DNA from: Meiothermus cerbereus DSM 11376
GTDB lineage: Bacteria > Deinococcota > Deinococci > Deinococcales > Thermaceae
Direction: 5' to 3'
Assembly (NCBI RefSeq): GCF_000620065.1
Contig: NZ_JHVI01000009.1
Location: forward strand, 50,758 to 114,757
Length of the DNA stretch: 64,000 bases
Made by a program: the position numbers and the translations under genes. This document shows, piece by piece, positions 53,143-62,192 of this stretch. Position 1 is the stretch's first letter, and the number at the start of each line of letters is the position of its first letter. The notes under the pieces were generated by a model. That model did not search any database. It saw nothing but the letters and a program-made list of their open reading frames with translations, and was not told where the DNA came from.

Positions 53143-54054
53143 ATGTCTAAGGCCAGCCATCGTGTTCCGTATCTTTTGGTGGATGCCTTTACCGAGGTGC
53201 CCGGTGGAGGCAACCGGGTGGCCCTGGTTCTGGACGCCCGCGGCCTGAGCACCGAGGAGATGCAGCTCGTAGCCGCCCGGCTGGGGCAGCCCCAGGCAGC
53301 CTTCGTTACCGACTGGGAGGGCACAGGCTTTGAGGTGCGCTTCTTTGCGGCCAACGGCGAGGTGGAGTTTAGCGGCCATGCTGCGGTGGGCCTGGCGCTT
53401 TCGCTGCTGCAAGAAGGCCTGCTTCCAGAAGGCGTCAACAGGCTCTATTTGCGCACCATTGGGGAGTCGCTCACGGTAGAGCTTTCGGAAGGGCGCGCCC
53501 TGGTACAAAGCCCGAGCCCCCGCTTCCGCGACCCACCGTCCTGGAAGGTGCTGCAGGAATTTATCGAGGTCATGGGGGCCAACGAGCGCTACCTGCACCG
53601 GGGTTTACCCTACGGCATTACGTTTACCGGCTTGTGGACGCTTTTCATGCCGGTGGTGGCGCCCGGATTGGTGGATGCCCTCGAGCCCGACATGGATAGG
53701 CTTGCTGCGCTGTCGAATGAGCTCGAGGTCGCCACCGTCCACGTATATGCCCCCTATGGCCCCCGCCGCTTCTACGCGCGCACCTTCGCCCCCGCCCTGG
53801 GCATCCCCGAAGACCCCGTCACCGGCTCTCCCAATGCTGCCCTGGGCGCACTGCTGGCCCGGGCTGGGGTGGTGCCACGCTGGGAAGGCGAGGTTAACCT
53901 AACCGTTACCCAGGGGCATCGCATGGGTGGCCCCGGCCAGGTGGAGGTACGGGTGGAGTACGGCCCGGCCGGAAATATTCTGGGGGTGTATATCGGAGGT
54001 ACGGCGGTGCTGGCCGAAAATGGGGTGGTGGAGCTGGGCGGAAACCTCAACTGA
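53143..54054 (+). CDS. PhzF-family epimerase/isomerase
   Basis: 303 aa from the ATG at 53143 with GAGGGGGG six bases upstream. PhzF family: VDAFTEVPGGGNRVALVLDA at the start, PQAAFVT, the catalytic Glu in RFFAANGEVEFSGHAAVG, and ARTFAPALGIPEDPVTGSPNAALGALLA near the end. Members isomerise small amides or acids (phenazine precursors, dihydroxycoumarin-like compounds); the substrate here is unknown. Starts 60 bases after aspS and may be co-transcribed. Confidence 0.9.
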   Translation: MSKASHRVPYLLVDAFTEVPGGGNRVALVLDARGLSTEEMQLVAARLGQPQAAFVTDWEGTGFEVRFFAANGEVEFSGHAAVGLALSLLQEGLLPEGVNRLYLRTIGESLTVELSEGRALVQSPSPRFRDPPSWKVLQEFIEVMGANERYLHRGLPYGITFTGLWTLFMPVVAPGLVDALEPDMDRLAALSNELEVATVHVYAPYGPRRFYARTFAPALGIPEDPVTGSPNAALGALLARAGVVPRWEGEVNLTVTQGHRMGGPGQVEVRVEYGPAGNILGVYIGGTAVLAENGVVELGGNLN

Positions 54055-54176
54055 AGACCGCCCGCCTGCGGGCCTCGGTACCCCACGCCCGCATTGGCCC
54101 TGGAGCGTTGGCTCCTACCAGCTCAGCCAAGTGATGCAGAGCCTGAGCCAAAGTGAGCGTGCTTGAAAGACCTCAT

Positions 54177-55025
54177 ATGAATCGACCCATCCAGCTTGTG
54201 CTGATTGACGTTGATGGTACGCTGTTTGGCCCCAATGGCGTACCCCCGTGCGCCTGGGATGCCGTCGCACGTGCCAGGGCAGCGGGGCTGCATCTGAGCA
54301 TTTGCACCGGGCGGCCTGGGCGCGGTTTTGCCCTCGAGTACGCCAGGCGACTGGATCCCCAGGGTCTGCATATTTTTGAGTCTGGGGCCGTGATTGTTTC
54401 TGGTACAGGCCAGGTGGTACGGGCATCAGACCTACCCCGTCAGGTCTACCAGCGCCTGATCGAGTTGGGCAGGGTGTATGGCGTGCCATTTGAGGTCTAC
54501 ACCGCTGAAGGTGGCTTTTATCGTGAAAGCCACCACCCCGACCTGCTTACGCACGAGCGCATGCTGGGCTTTTCAGCGCAGGAAGATAGTTTAGACAGAC
54601 TTAATCAGAAGATAGTGCGGATACAGTTTGTCTGGCGCCCCTCACCCACCTGGCAGAAGGTACGCGCACAAATTGCCCAGATGCCAGATGTTGAATTGCA
54701 TGAAGCCACCAGCCCCGGTATGCCAGGGGTTGGTTTTAGCTCAGTTACGGCGGCAGGGGTTTCCAAGCGGGCAGCCGCAGCCTGGGTTGCAGCGGAACTT
54801 GGACTGAACCTGCGTCACTGTGCAATGGTGGGCGATGGCGAAAACGACCTCGAGCTGATTCGCGCGGCCGGCCTGGGCATTGCCATGGGCAACGCTCCAG
54901 AAGTAGTTAAGCAGGCTGCCAATCTGGTAGTGGGCACGGTCGATGAGTGCGGCCTTGAACAGGCTCTAGAAGCTGTTGTTGCACAATCACATCGTGCTTT
55001 ATTTCACGATAAAACTTGCTCGTGA
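54177..55025 (+). CDS. Cof-type HAD phosphatase 1
   Basis: 282 aa. HAD fold, type IIB: motif I LIDVDGTLFGPN, motif II SICTGRP, motif III Lys in SKRAAAAWVAAELG and motif IV MVGDGENDLELIRAAGLGIAMGN. These enzymes hydrolyse small phosphates such as sugar phosphates, FMN or PLP. ATG at 54177 begins the fold. It is about 45% similar by eye to the next gene, so the pair looks like a tandem duplication. Its TGA stop lies inside the operator-like site of the next gene. Confidence 0.9.
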   Translation: MNRPIQLVLIDVDGTLFGPNGVPPCAWDAVARARAAGLHLSICTGRPGRGFALEYARRLDPQGLHIFESGAVIVSGTGQVVRASDLPRQVYQRLIELGRVYGVPFEVYTAEGGFYRESHHPDLLTHERMLGFSAQEDSLDRLNQKIVRIQFVWRPSPTWQKVRAQIAQMPDVELHEATSPGMPGVGFSSVTAAGVSKRAAAAWVAAELGLNLRHCAMVGDGENDLELIRAAGLGIAMGNAPEVVKQAANLVVGTVDECGLEQALEAVVAQSHRALFHDKTCS

Positions 55026-55026
55026 A
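55003..55026. promoter_or_regulatory. Operator-like site TTCACGA-N10-TCGTGAA (copy 3, HAD gene 2)
   Basis: Perfect 7-bp arms at 55003-55009 and 55020-55026, ten bases apart. Overlaps the last codons of the first HAD gene; lies 25 bases before the ATG of the second. Confidence 0.6.
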
Positions 55027-55050
55027 AATGCTATCTACAGAAGGGATTTC

Positions 55051-55878
55051 ATGATTAAGTTAATCGCCCTCGACCTAGACGGAACTTTCTATGCTGGTCG
55101 CAATTTCGGGGTTCCGGATTCGGCCTGGGAAGCAGTTGCAAAAGCCCGTCAGCAGGGGCTGCGCTTTGCCGTGTGTACCGGGCGGCCTCAGGGGGGCTAT
55201 GGGTTAGCCTATGCCCAACGTTTAGACCCCAACGGGCCTCACGTTTTTAATGATGGTGCCTCAGTATGCGATGCACAAGGTCGCTCGCTACATGCCCACG
55301 CACTGCCGCACCTGACAGAACTGATAGAACTAGCACGGAAATATAAGCTTCCCTTCGATCTGATGGGGGCCGAGGGTGGTCGTTACTACGAAGAAGGTCT
55401 AATGCCACCAGAACTGCTCTCGCACATCGAGATGACCGGGGTCGAGGCCCGTTCAGCCCTATTGGGGGAAATCGAAGAAACCCTGGTTCGTTTGTGGTTT
55501 GTAGTTAGCGACCTGGGCCTGTGGGAGATGGTCAAGCCCGAGCTGGCTGCCCTGCCATCTATAGATTTGGCCGAGTACAAGAGCCCCCGGGAGGTGATTA
55601 CTGGAGTCATCCGTAAGGGTGTTACAAAGGCCACCGGGTTGCAGTGGTTGGCAGAGCATTACAGCATCTCCCTGAGCGAAATCGCCATGATTGGCGACAG
55701 CCACAACGACCTCGAGGCCATCCGCGAAGCTGGGCTGGGCATTGCCATGGGCAATGCTGTAGATGAAATCCGGGCCATCGCCGACCACATCACCGGCCAT
55801 GTGCGCGAGCAGGGCTTTGCCCAGGCGGTTGAGTACATCCTGGCGCTCAATGGCCACCCTCTGGGCTTGTCCCGCTAA
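55051..55878 (+). CDS. Cof-type HAD phosphatase 2
   Basis: 275 aa from the ATG at 55051, with AGAAGGGA upstream. HAD motifs: ALDLDGTFYAGRNFG, AVCTGRPQGGYGLAYAQRLDPNG, RKGVTKATGLQWLAEHY and MIGDSHNDLEAIREAGLGIAMGNAVDEI. Closest relative in the window is the gene just upstream, with shared CTGRP and AMGNA segments and the same SAW/CAWDA-type helix. The substrate is unknown. The start region carries an operator-like palindrome shared with smpB and aspS. Confidence 0.9.
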   Translation: MIKLIALDLDGTFYAGRNFGVPDSAWEAVAKARQQGLRFAVCTGRPQGGYGLAYAQRLDPNGPHVFNDGASVCDAQGRSLHAHALPHLTELIELARKYKLPFDLMGAEGGRYYEEGLMPPELLSHIEMTGVEARSALLGEIEETLVRLWFVVSDLGLWEMVKPELAALPSIDLAEYKSPREVITGVIRKGVTKATGLQWLAEHYSISLSEIAMIGDSHNDLEAIREAGLGIAMGNAVDEIRAIADHITGHVREQGFAQAVEYILALNGHPLGLSR

Positions 55879-55974
55879 AACAGGTTCTAGGGGCACTTTT
55901 GTCCACAGCGTCACCCTATTAGCGCGGGATATTCTTCCCTATGCACCATAGGAAGTTGGTGCCACCATTTGTGC

Positions 55975-56493
55975 ATGTTCGGTATTCGCGACCGAAAGCT
56001 CGGTGTAGTGGTGGCTTTGATGTTTGCCCCATTTGCCTTGCAGCTACTGGGGTGGGCCGGAACACCGCTGGGTGGGGGGCCATGTGGAGCCATTGGGCTG
56101 GAGCAACTTATGCTCGAGCAACCCCAGGCCTTCTTCTATGCACAAATCATGCTGTGGGGCATCGCACTGCTGATGGCTACAGGGTTTTTTATCCTGATGC
56201 TCAGCTTCATGAACAACGGCTCGATTCCTAAGGCCCAGGCCAGACCATTTGTACTGGCAGGTCAGGCCATAGGGGGAATTACCGCTCTAATTTACCTGCT
56301 GACCCGCACCACAGGTCTCCCTGCACCCAGCCCCATTGGCTGGCTGATCAGCGGGCGTGAACCCATCGACGTAATTGGAGCGCTGGTGCTGGTGGTACTC
56401 TTTGCACACAGCTTTCTGGCGCTCAACTGGCTGCAAAAAGCCAGCCCCGGCCAGACAAACTCTACAGCGCAGACCACCCGCCTAATGCCATAA
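55975..56493 (+). CDS. Four-helix membrane protein, unknown function
   Basis: 172 aa from the ATG at 55975. Hydrophobic segments at about 9-27 (LGVVVALMFAPFALQLLGWAG), 53-80 (ALLMATGFFILMLSF), 92-110 (VLAGQAIGGITALIYLL) and 133-153 (VIGALVLVVLFAHSFLALNWL). N-terminal GIRDRKLG and the loop GGGPCGAIGLEQLMLEQ are outside the helices. No family recognised. It is followed 47 bases later by the AdoMet-decarboxylase-like gene. Confidence 0.72.
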   Translation: MFGIRDRKLGVVVALMFAPFALQLLGWAGTPLGGGPCGAIGLEQLMLEQPQAFFYAQIMLWGIALLMATGFFILMLSFMNNGSIPKAQARPFVLAGQAIGGITALIYLLTRTTGLPAPSPIGWLISGREPIDVIGALVLVVLFAHSFLALNWLQKASPGQTNSTAQTTRLMP

Positions 56494-56540
56494 CCCGCGG
56501 GCTAAAATTTCCTGAGCATTGATGGGGCAGCTCAACAGAA

Positions 56541-57032
56541 ATGTCCTTGAAGTTCTGCTTGCCGGGCCTGCCCGCGGTTCACCTAAATGTGCTTGGTGCA
56601 CAAGTTGTGCTACCATGTACAGCCGTGACAAGTGTTTCTGGAGGCCGCTGGGTTGCCGAAATATACGGCTGTAACCTGGAAGTGCTGGAAAACCCCAAGC
56701 TGGTAGAGGTAGCGCTGCGCGATGCAGTGCTCAAGCTTGGTGCACCTCCGGCTGGTATACAGTCCACGGTCTACAAGTTTTACCCTCAGGGACTTTCGGC
56801 AGCCATCCTCTCCCCTGTGGCCGCAGTTATGATTCACACCTGGCCAGAGGACAACGCCTCGGCAGCGCTCGACCTTTACTTTTATAAGCGCGACGTAGAC
56901 CCCGAAGCGGTCTTGCGGGGGCTGGCCAGGGCATTTGGAGCCCAGGAAGAGTCGGCTTTTCGTTTTTGGCGTGGTGGTGAGCATGAAATAAAGCGCCGCA
57001 GGCAAGAATCACCGAGCAAAAACGGGCTGTAG
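56541..57032 (+). CDS. Divergent AdoMet decarboxylase homologue lacking catalytic residues
   Basis: 163 aa. The family fold is clear: GGRWVAEIYGCNLEVLENPKLVEVALRDA near the start, then STVYKFYPQGLSAAI, IHTWPE and ALDLYFYKRDVDPEAVL, which align without gaps to bacterial SpeD. But the self-cleavage pair Glu-Ser of ISESH is Val-Ala here (ILSPVAAVM), the His after it is Ala, and the Cys in the DLFTCG block is Tyr. The later active-site His (IHTWPE) and the Ser of LSA remain. So it cannot form the pyruvoyl group by the normal route. It lies directly before speE, separated by repeat A, and may be a regulatory partner. Confidence 0.85.
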   Translation: MSLKFCLPGLPAVHLNVLGAQVVLPCTAVTSVSGGRWVAEIYGCNLEVLENPKLVEVALRDAVLKLGAPPAGIQSTVYKFYPQGLSAAILSPVAAVMIHTWPEDNASAALDLYFYKRDVDPEAVLRGLARAFGAQEESAFRFWRGGEHEIKRRRQESPSKNGL

Positions 57033-57040
57033 CAAATAGA

Positions 57041-57103
57041 GCGAAAGAGGATGGTACAATCCCAATCACAAAAAGGGCTGTCTCGCGCTTATTTTTGCCG
57101 CTC
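57041..57103 (+). repeat. Dispersed intergenic repeat A, copy 3
   Basis: GCGAAAGAGGATGG, CCCAATCAC, AAAAAGGGCTGT and TATTTTTGCCGCT match the copies at 2526 and 30815. It lies 9 bases after the SpeD-like stop and 55 before speE. Confidence 0.55.
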
Positions 57104-57133
57104 GTGGCGGCTATAACGCGCAGAACGTCATAA

Positions 57134-58096
<963 letters not shown>

Positions 58097-58138
58097 GGCT
58101 GCCTTTGACCATTCATGCATTTTTTCATCACAAAGGCA

Positions 58139-58144
58139 TAGAAT
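58139..58144 (+). promoter_or_regulatory. -10 box of the DsbA-like gene (leaderless)
   Basis: TAGAAT ends seven bases before the ATG at 58152 with CTAAACC between; no Shine-Dalgarno. Confidence 0.45.
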
Positions 58145-58151
58145 CTAAACC

Positions 58152-58838
58152 ATGCAAAGGACTCTTTTTGTTGTAGTTGCAATCCTGGCCGTTGTCATAG
58201 CAGCCATTCTGTTTCTGGTGCTAAGGCCCAAACCCACCGCCAGCAGCGCCGATGCCGCCACCGGAGCACGCTTTATTATTGGCGATCCAAACGCCAAAGT
58301 TACCGTGGTCGACTTTTCCAACTACCTATGTGGACACTGCCGCGACCACGCCAACAATGTGTTCCCGCTGATCAAGCGCGACTACATTGACACTGGCAAA
58401 ATACGCTACGTCTTCCGCGATTTTCCCTTTGGCGGACAGGAAAACGTAATTCGCGCGGGAGAAGCCGCAGCCTGCGCCGCCGACAACAACCTGTACCTCG
58501 AGTACCACGAGGCCCTTTTTCGTGCCCAGACGCAGTGGGCGGGTTTGAGCGGGCAAGCCCTTGATAACTACTTTGCAGACCTGGCCGGACAGATCGGGAT
58601 CGCTCCGGCGACTTTCTTAGAGTGCTTGAAGTCGGGCAGCAAGCGCGCGGGTGTCCTGGCCGACCAGAAACTGGCGCTCGATCTGGGGCTCACCGGTACA
58701 CCCAGCTTCATTGTGAACGGCAAGACCTTCACCGGCCAACGCTCCTACGATAGCTGGCGCGAGATTCTGGACAAAGCCCTGGTCGGGCAGTCCAGCGGTG
58801 GCGACCAGGATGGTTACAGCAGCCCTGCTAAGCCCTAG
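58152..58838 (+). CDS. DsbA-family thiol:disulfide protein
   Basis: 228 aa. An uncleaved N-terminal membrane helix (residues 5-24, LFVVVAILAVVIAAILFLVL) anchors a thioredoxin-fold domain outside the membrane. Active-site C-x-x-C in NYLCGHCRDHA (Cys-Gly-His-Cys) and the cis-Pro in TGTPSFIVNGK are present. The GDPNAKVTVVDFSN start is typical of the DsbA-like group with the all-helical insert. It probably makes or isomerises disulfides in envelope proteins. Ends at a bidirectional terminator shared with clpX. Confidence 0.92.
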   Translation: MQRTLFVVVAILAVVIAAILFLVLRPKPTASSADAATGARFIIGDPNAKVTVVDFSNYLCGHCRDHANNVFPLIKRDYIDTGKIRYVFRDFPFGGQENVIRAGEAAACAADNNLYLEYHEALFRAQTQWAGLSGQALDNYFADLAGQIGIAPATFLECLKSGSKRAGVLADQKLALDLGLTGTPSFIVNGKTFTGQRSYDSWREILDKALVGQSSGGDQDGYSSPAKP

Positions 58839-58861
58839 CTGTAGGCTCGAACAAAGAGCAC

Positions 58862-58888
58862 AAAGGCTCGCCCCAAGGGCGAGCCTTT
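58862..58888. terminator. Bidirectional intrinsic terminator between dsbA-like gene and clpX
   Basis: Perfect 12-bp stem AAAGGCTCGCCC (58862-58873)/GGGCGAGCCTTT (58877-58888) with loop CAA. A run of A on one side and T on the other gives T runs on both strands, suiting the convergent genes. Confidence 0.85.
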
Positions 58889-58908
58889 GTAAAGAACAAT
58901 GCTCTACT

Positions 58909-60105
58909 TCAAGATGCCTGGCGCAAGCGGGCCTCCTCGAGCGCCATCAACGGCTTGTCTAGATGGGGCATATCGAAGACCACTTCCTTAACCCCCGAGC
59001 CCGGCAGTTCGTACATAAGCTCTACCATAGCCTTTTCGATAACAGACCGCAGCCCACGTGCTCCTGTACCACGTTTGAGGGCACGTCGGGCGATTTCCCG
59101 AAGCGCGCTGGGTGTGAAGCGGAGCTCGATGCCCTCCATGCGCAGTAGCTCCTGGTACTGGCGAATGAGGGCATTCCTGGGCTCGGTCAGAATGCGCACC
59201 AGGGCTTCTTCGTCGAGGGCCTCGAGCTGAACCATCACCGGCATACGGCCCACAAACTCCGGTATCAGGCCAAAACGAACCAGGTCTTCAGGAATCACCT
59301 CGGGCTTTTCTTCGCTTTTCTTGGGACGGGTGAAACCGATGGGGTTCTGGTCCACCCGCGAAAGCACGATGCGCTCGAGGCCATCAAAAGCCCCGCCCAG
59401 GATAAACAAAATGTTCCTGGTGTTGAGGGTAATGAACTCCTGGTGGGGGTGCTTACGGCCACCCTGCGGTGGAACGTTGGCTACCGTGCCCTCAATAATC
59501 TTCAAAAGAGCCTGCTGCACCCCCTCTCCCGAGACATCTCGGGTCAGGCTGGGGTTCTCAGACTTGCGGGCGATTTTGTCGATCTCATCGATGTAGATAA
59601 TGCCTTTTTCAGCCGCCTGCACATCGAAGTCGGCAGCCTGCAGCAGACGTAACAAAACGTTTTCCACGTCCTCACCCACATATCCGGCTTCAGTCAGGGT
59701 GGTGGCGTCGGCTATAGCGAAAGGCACATCCAGCATTCGGGCCAGGGTTTCGGCCAGCAGGGTTTTGCCGGTTCCTGTAGGCCCAATCAACAGCACGTTG
59801 GATTTCTGTACCTCGGCCTCAGGGTGCAGCAGGCGCTTGTAGTGGTTGTAAACAGCCACCGAAAGGGTTTTTTTCGGCAGCTCCTGTCCAATCACATACT
59901 GGTCGAGGAAGCTCTTGATTTCAGCCGGTTTGGGCAGATGGCGCGGGCCGGTAAAGCCAGGCCTGGGCTCGGAATCCAGCAGATGGTTGGCCCGATCTAC
60001 ACACTCGTTACAGATGTACACCTCACCCAGGGGTGACTCAATCAGCTGGGCAACCTCGGGGTGCTTTTTACCGCAAAAGCTGCACGAGGGCTTATTGCGT
60101 CTCAC
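58909..60105 (-). CDS. clpX: ATP-dependent protease ATPase subunit ClpX
   Basis: Hexameric AAA+ unfoldase that feeds tagged proteins, including SsrA-tagged ones, to ClpP. 398 aa. The N-terminal zinc domain has Cys8, Cys11, Cys32 and Cys35. Walker [17 protein letters not shown]; Walker [12 protein letters not shown]; the pore loop [19 protein letters not shown]; and the sensor region [18 protein letters not shown] are present. It begins 14 bases inside the end of clpP. Third gene of tig-clpP-clpX. Confidence 0.97.
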   Translation of the reverse strand: MRRNKPSCSFCGKKHPEVAQLIESPLGEVYICNECVDRANHLLDSEPRPGFTGPRHLPKPAEIKSFLDQYVIGQELPKKTLSVAVYNHYKRLLHPEAEVQKSNVLLIGPTGTGKTLLAETLARMLDVPFAIADATTLTEAGYVGEDVENVLLRLLQAADFDVQAAEKGIIYIDEIDKIARKSENPSLTRDVSGEGVQQALLKIIEGTVANVPPQGGRKHPHQEFITLNTRNILFILGGAFDGLERIVLSRVDQNPIGFTRPKKSEEKPEVIPEDLVRFGLIPEFVGRMPVMVQLEALDEEALVRILTEPRNALIRQYQELLRMEGIELRFTPSALREIARRALKRGTGARGLRSVIEKAMVELMYELPGSGVKEVVFDMPHLDKPLMALEEARLRQAS

Positions 60106-60679
60106 GGCTAACCACCTGATCTACCAGCCCATAGCCTGCCGCCTCTTCGGCGGTAAGGTAGTAATCGCGCTCGGTATCGCGCTCCACTTTTTCCAGGGGT
60201 TGATTGGTATGCCGGGCCAGGATGGCGTTCAGCACCTTGCGGGTCTTGAGTATTTGTTCGGCCTGAATGGCGATGTCGGTGGCCTGTCCACCCAGACCTC
60301 TGGCCCAGGGCTGGTGAATCATAACCTTGGAGTGAGGCAGGGCATACCGCTTGCCCGGCTCACCCGCCGCCAGCAGCACAGCACCCATCGAGGCGGCAAG
60401 CCCCACGCAGATGGTCGAGACCGGGGCGGTTACAAACTGCATGGTGTCGTAGATAGCTAGACCAGCGTCCACGTCCCCACCGGGCGAGTTGATGTACATG
60501 CGAATTTCCTGGTTGGGGTTTTGCGCTGCCAGGAAGAGGATTTGCGCCACGATGGTGTTGGCTACCTGTGCGTCAATCGGTGTACCCAGAAAGATGATGC
60601 GGTCTTTTAGTAGGCGGCTATAAATGTCGTAAACACGTTCGCCACGGGCAGTTTGTTCGATGACATATGGAACGATCAT
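60092..60679 (-). CDS. clpP: ATP-dependent Clp protease proteolytic subunit
   Basis: Serine peptidase barrel of ClpXP. 195 aa, no long propeptide. Catalytic Ser97 in [15 protein letters not shown], His122 in [11 protein letters not shown], and Asp near 171 in [33 protein letters not shown] is typical. On the minus strand TACAAT lies nine bases before the ATG, so the gene may have its own leaderless promoter besides read-through from tig. Overlaps clpX by 14 bases. Confidence 0.97.
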   Translation of the reverse strand: MIVPYVIEQTARGERVYDIYSRLLKDRIIFLGTPIDAQVANTIVAQILFLAAQNPNQEIRMYINSPGGDVDAGLAIYDTMQFVTAPVSTICVGLAASMGAVLLAAGEPGKRYALPHSKVMIHQPWARGLGGQATDIAIQAEQILKTRKVLNAILARHTNQPLEKVERDTERDYYLTAEEAAGYGLVDQVVSRETQ

Positions 60680-60757
60680 ATCGGCTCTATTGTATGACTG
60701 AAGTCAGGTTCAAGAGGGCATTAGCGCACATAGGGCAGCAGCGCAGGATTCAAAGCA

Positions 60758-60790
60758 GCATCGGTAGGACTCAAACTGCCCTACCGATGC
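60758..60790. terminator. Hairpin between tig and clpP
   Basis: Perfect 11-bp stem GCATCGGTAGG (60758-60768)/CCTACCGATGC (60780-60790) with an 11-base loop. Reading the minus strand it stands 47 bases after the tig stop but lacks a T run; it may reduce read-through into clpP. Confidence 0.55.
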
Positions 60791-60836
60791 GCCGATGCGT
60801 AAGGTCTGGCTGGTCTAGAGAAGTCTTGGAAGATGG

Positions 60837-62051
60837 CTACGATGCAAGTATCTGCACGGCTTCAAATAGCGCTTTATCGTGAAGGCGCTGAATCCGCAGG
60901 CGGGCCAGGGTATCTCGCCCGAGTTCGCTTTGCAGGCGGGATGGTGTTGTGCGGTACGAGCGCGCCAGTTCGGCCAGGAATTCATCGAACTCTTCCTGGC
61001 TTAGCGCAGTCTTAAGCTCATCAGCCAGAGCCTCTACGGCTAACGAGCGGCGCAAGCGCTTGATTGCGCTCTGGCTCAGGCTTTGCTTGAACTCCTCAAG
61101 CTTACCGTCTTTCTCGAGCTGCTCCAGGTATTCACCCAGGTTGAGATTTTGCTCCTGCAGGTCTTCTGCCAGGCTTTCCAGCAAACCCTGCTCTTCACGC
61201 ATCTGCATGGTGGGAGGAATCTCGACCTCAATGGCCTCGGCCAGTTTGTCCAGCAGTTGCGAAGCCTTGGCTTTAGCGGTCTCGCGCTCGAGCTGCGCCT
61301 TGAGGGTTTCGCGAACCTTGGCTAAGAGGGACTCGAGGTTTTCTTCACCCACCGTCTTGGCGAATTCGTCGTCGAGTTCGGGCAATTGCAGGGCCTTGAC
61401 TTCCAGCACCCTGGTCTTGACCTCGCGCACAATGGTTTCGCCATCCTTAACCGGCACCAGCACCTCGTCGCCAGCTTTCTTACCCAGCAAGGCCTCGCGC
61501 ACGTGTGGTTGGGCGTTTTCCATCACCACCGGAAAGCGTCCGCCGTCTTCGGTCTCGATAAACACGTGATCGGTGGCCTGAACCTCGCGGTCAACCGCCA
61601 CCATCTCACCATAGCGACCACGAAGGTCTTCCAGAGCCTTGTTGACCACTTCGTCGGTCAGCTCGGGTGTTTCTACCTCGAGCTTGAAGCTGCGCCAGTC
61701 GGGCAGTTTTACTTCAGGGTAGTTCTCCACCTCCACCGTGTAGACGAAGGGCTCTCCAAAAGTCAGCTGCTCTTCCAAAACCTTGGCGCCTACCGGTAGC
61801 AGAGAAAGCTCGCGGGCGGCCTTAGGGAAGGTCTCATCGCGCAGGACTTCCTTAACTTCATCAAGCAACGACTCCTTACCAATTTTGGCCTCGATGACCT
61901 TAGCAGGCGCTTTCCCTGGCCGAAAACCGGGCACCTTAACCCGACTGGCATAGTTGCTCAAAACCGTGTGGTAGGTCTGTTCGACCTGACTGGCCGGAAC
62001 CTCCACCTTGATTTTTACCTTGTAGCCATCACGTTCTAGAATTTCTGCCAC
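60837..62051 (-). CDS. tig: Trigger factor
   Basis: Ribosome-bound chaperone and prolyl isomerase. 404 aa. Ribosome-binding tail VPGFRPGKAPAKVIEA near residue 38 (G-F-R-x-G-K-A-P); FKBP-type domain about 145-230 (ATDHVFIETEDGGRFPVVMENAQPHVREALLGKKAGDEV); a long helical C-terminal domain. Starts at GTG (62051) with GAGGTG upstream. First of tig-clpP-clpX, the common bacterial order. Length is slightly below E. coli (432 aa). Confidence 0.95.
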   Translation of the reverse strand: MAEILERDGYKVKIKVEVPASQVEQTYHTVLSNYASRVKVPGFRPGKAPAKVIEAKIGKESLLDEVKEVLRDETFPKAARELSLLPVGAKVLEEQLTFGEPFVYTVEVENYPEVKLPDWRSFKLEVETPELTDEVVNKALEDLRGRYGEMVAVDREVQATDHVFIETEDGGRFPVVMENAQPHVREALLGKKAGDEVLVPVKDGETIVREVKTRVLEVKALQLPELDDEFAKTVGEENLESLLAKVRETLKAQLERETAKAKASQLLDKLAEAIEVEIPPTMQMREEQGLLESLAEDLQEQNLNLGEYLEQLEKDGKLEEFKQSLSQSAIKRLRRSLAVEALADELKTALSQEEFDEFLAELARSYRTTPSRLQSELGRDTLARLRIQRLHDKALFEAVQILAS

Positions 62052-62192
62052 AACACACCTCGAGTTCGACCTCAGGGGTCGCCAAGGTCATAGTTTACAA
62101 CCCTATGCGGGTTTCAGATACACCCACCTGGGACAAGTGACCCTGTATACCCCTCACCCGTATGCAGTAACTTGTGAAACAAGGGGCATGAT

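Noticed and set aside
52474..53598. Minus-strand frame of 374 codons
   Set aside because: Covers parts of aspS and the PhzF gene in antisense; no conserved motif.
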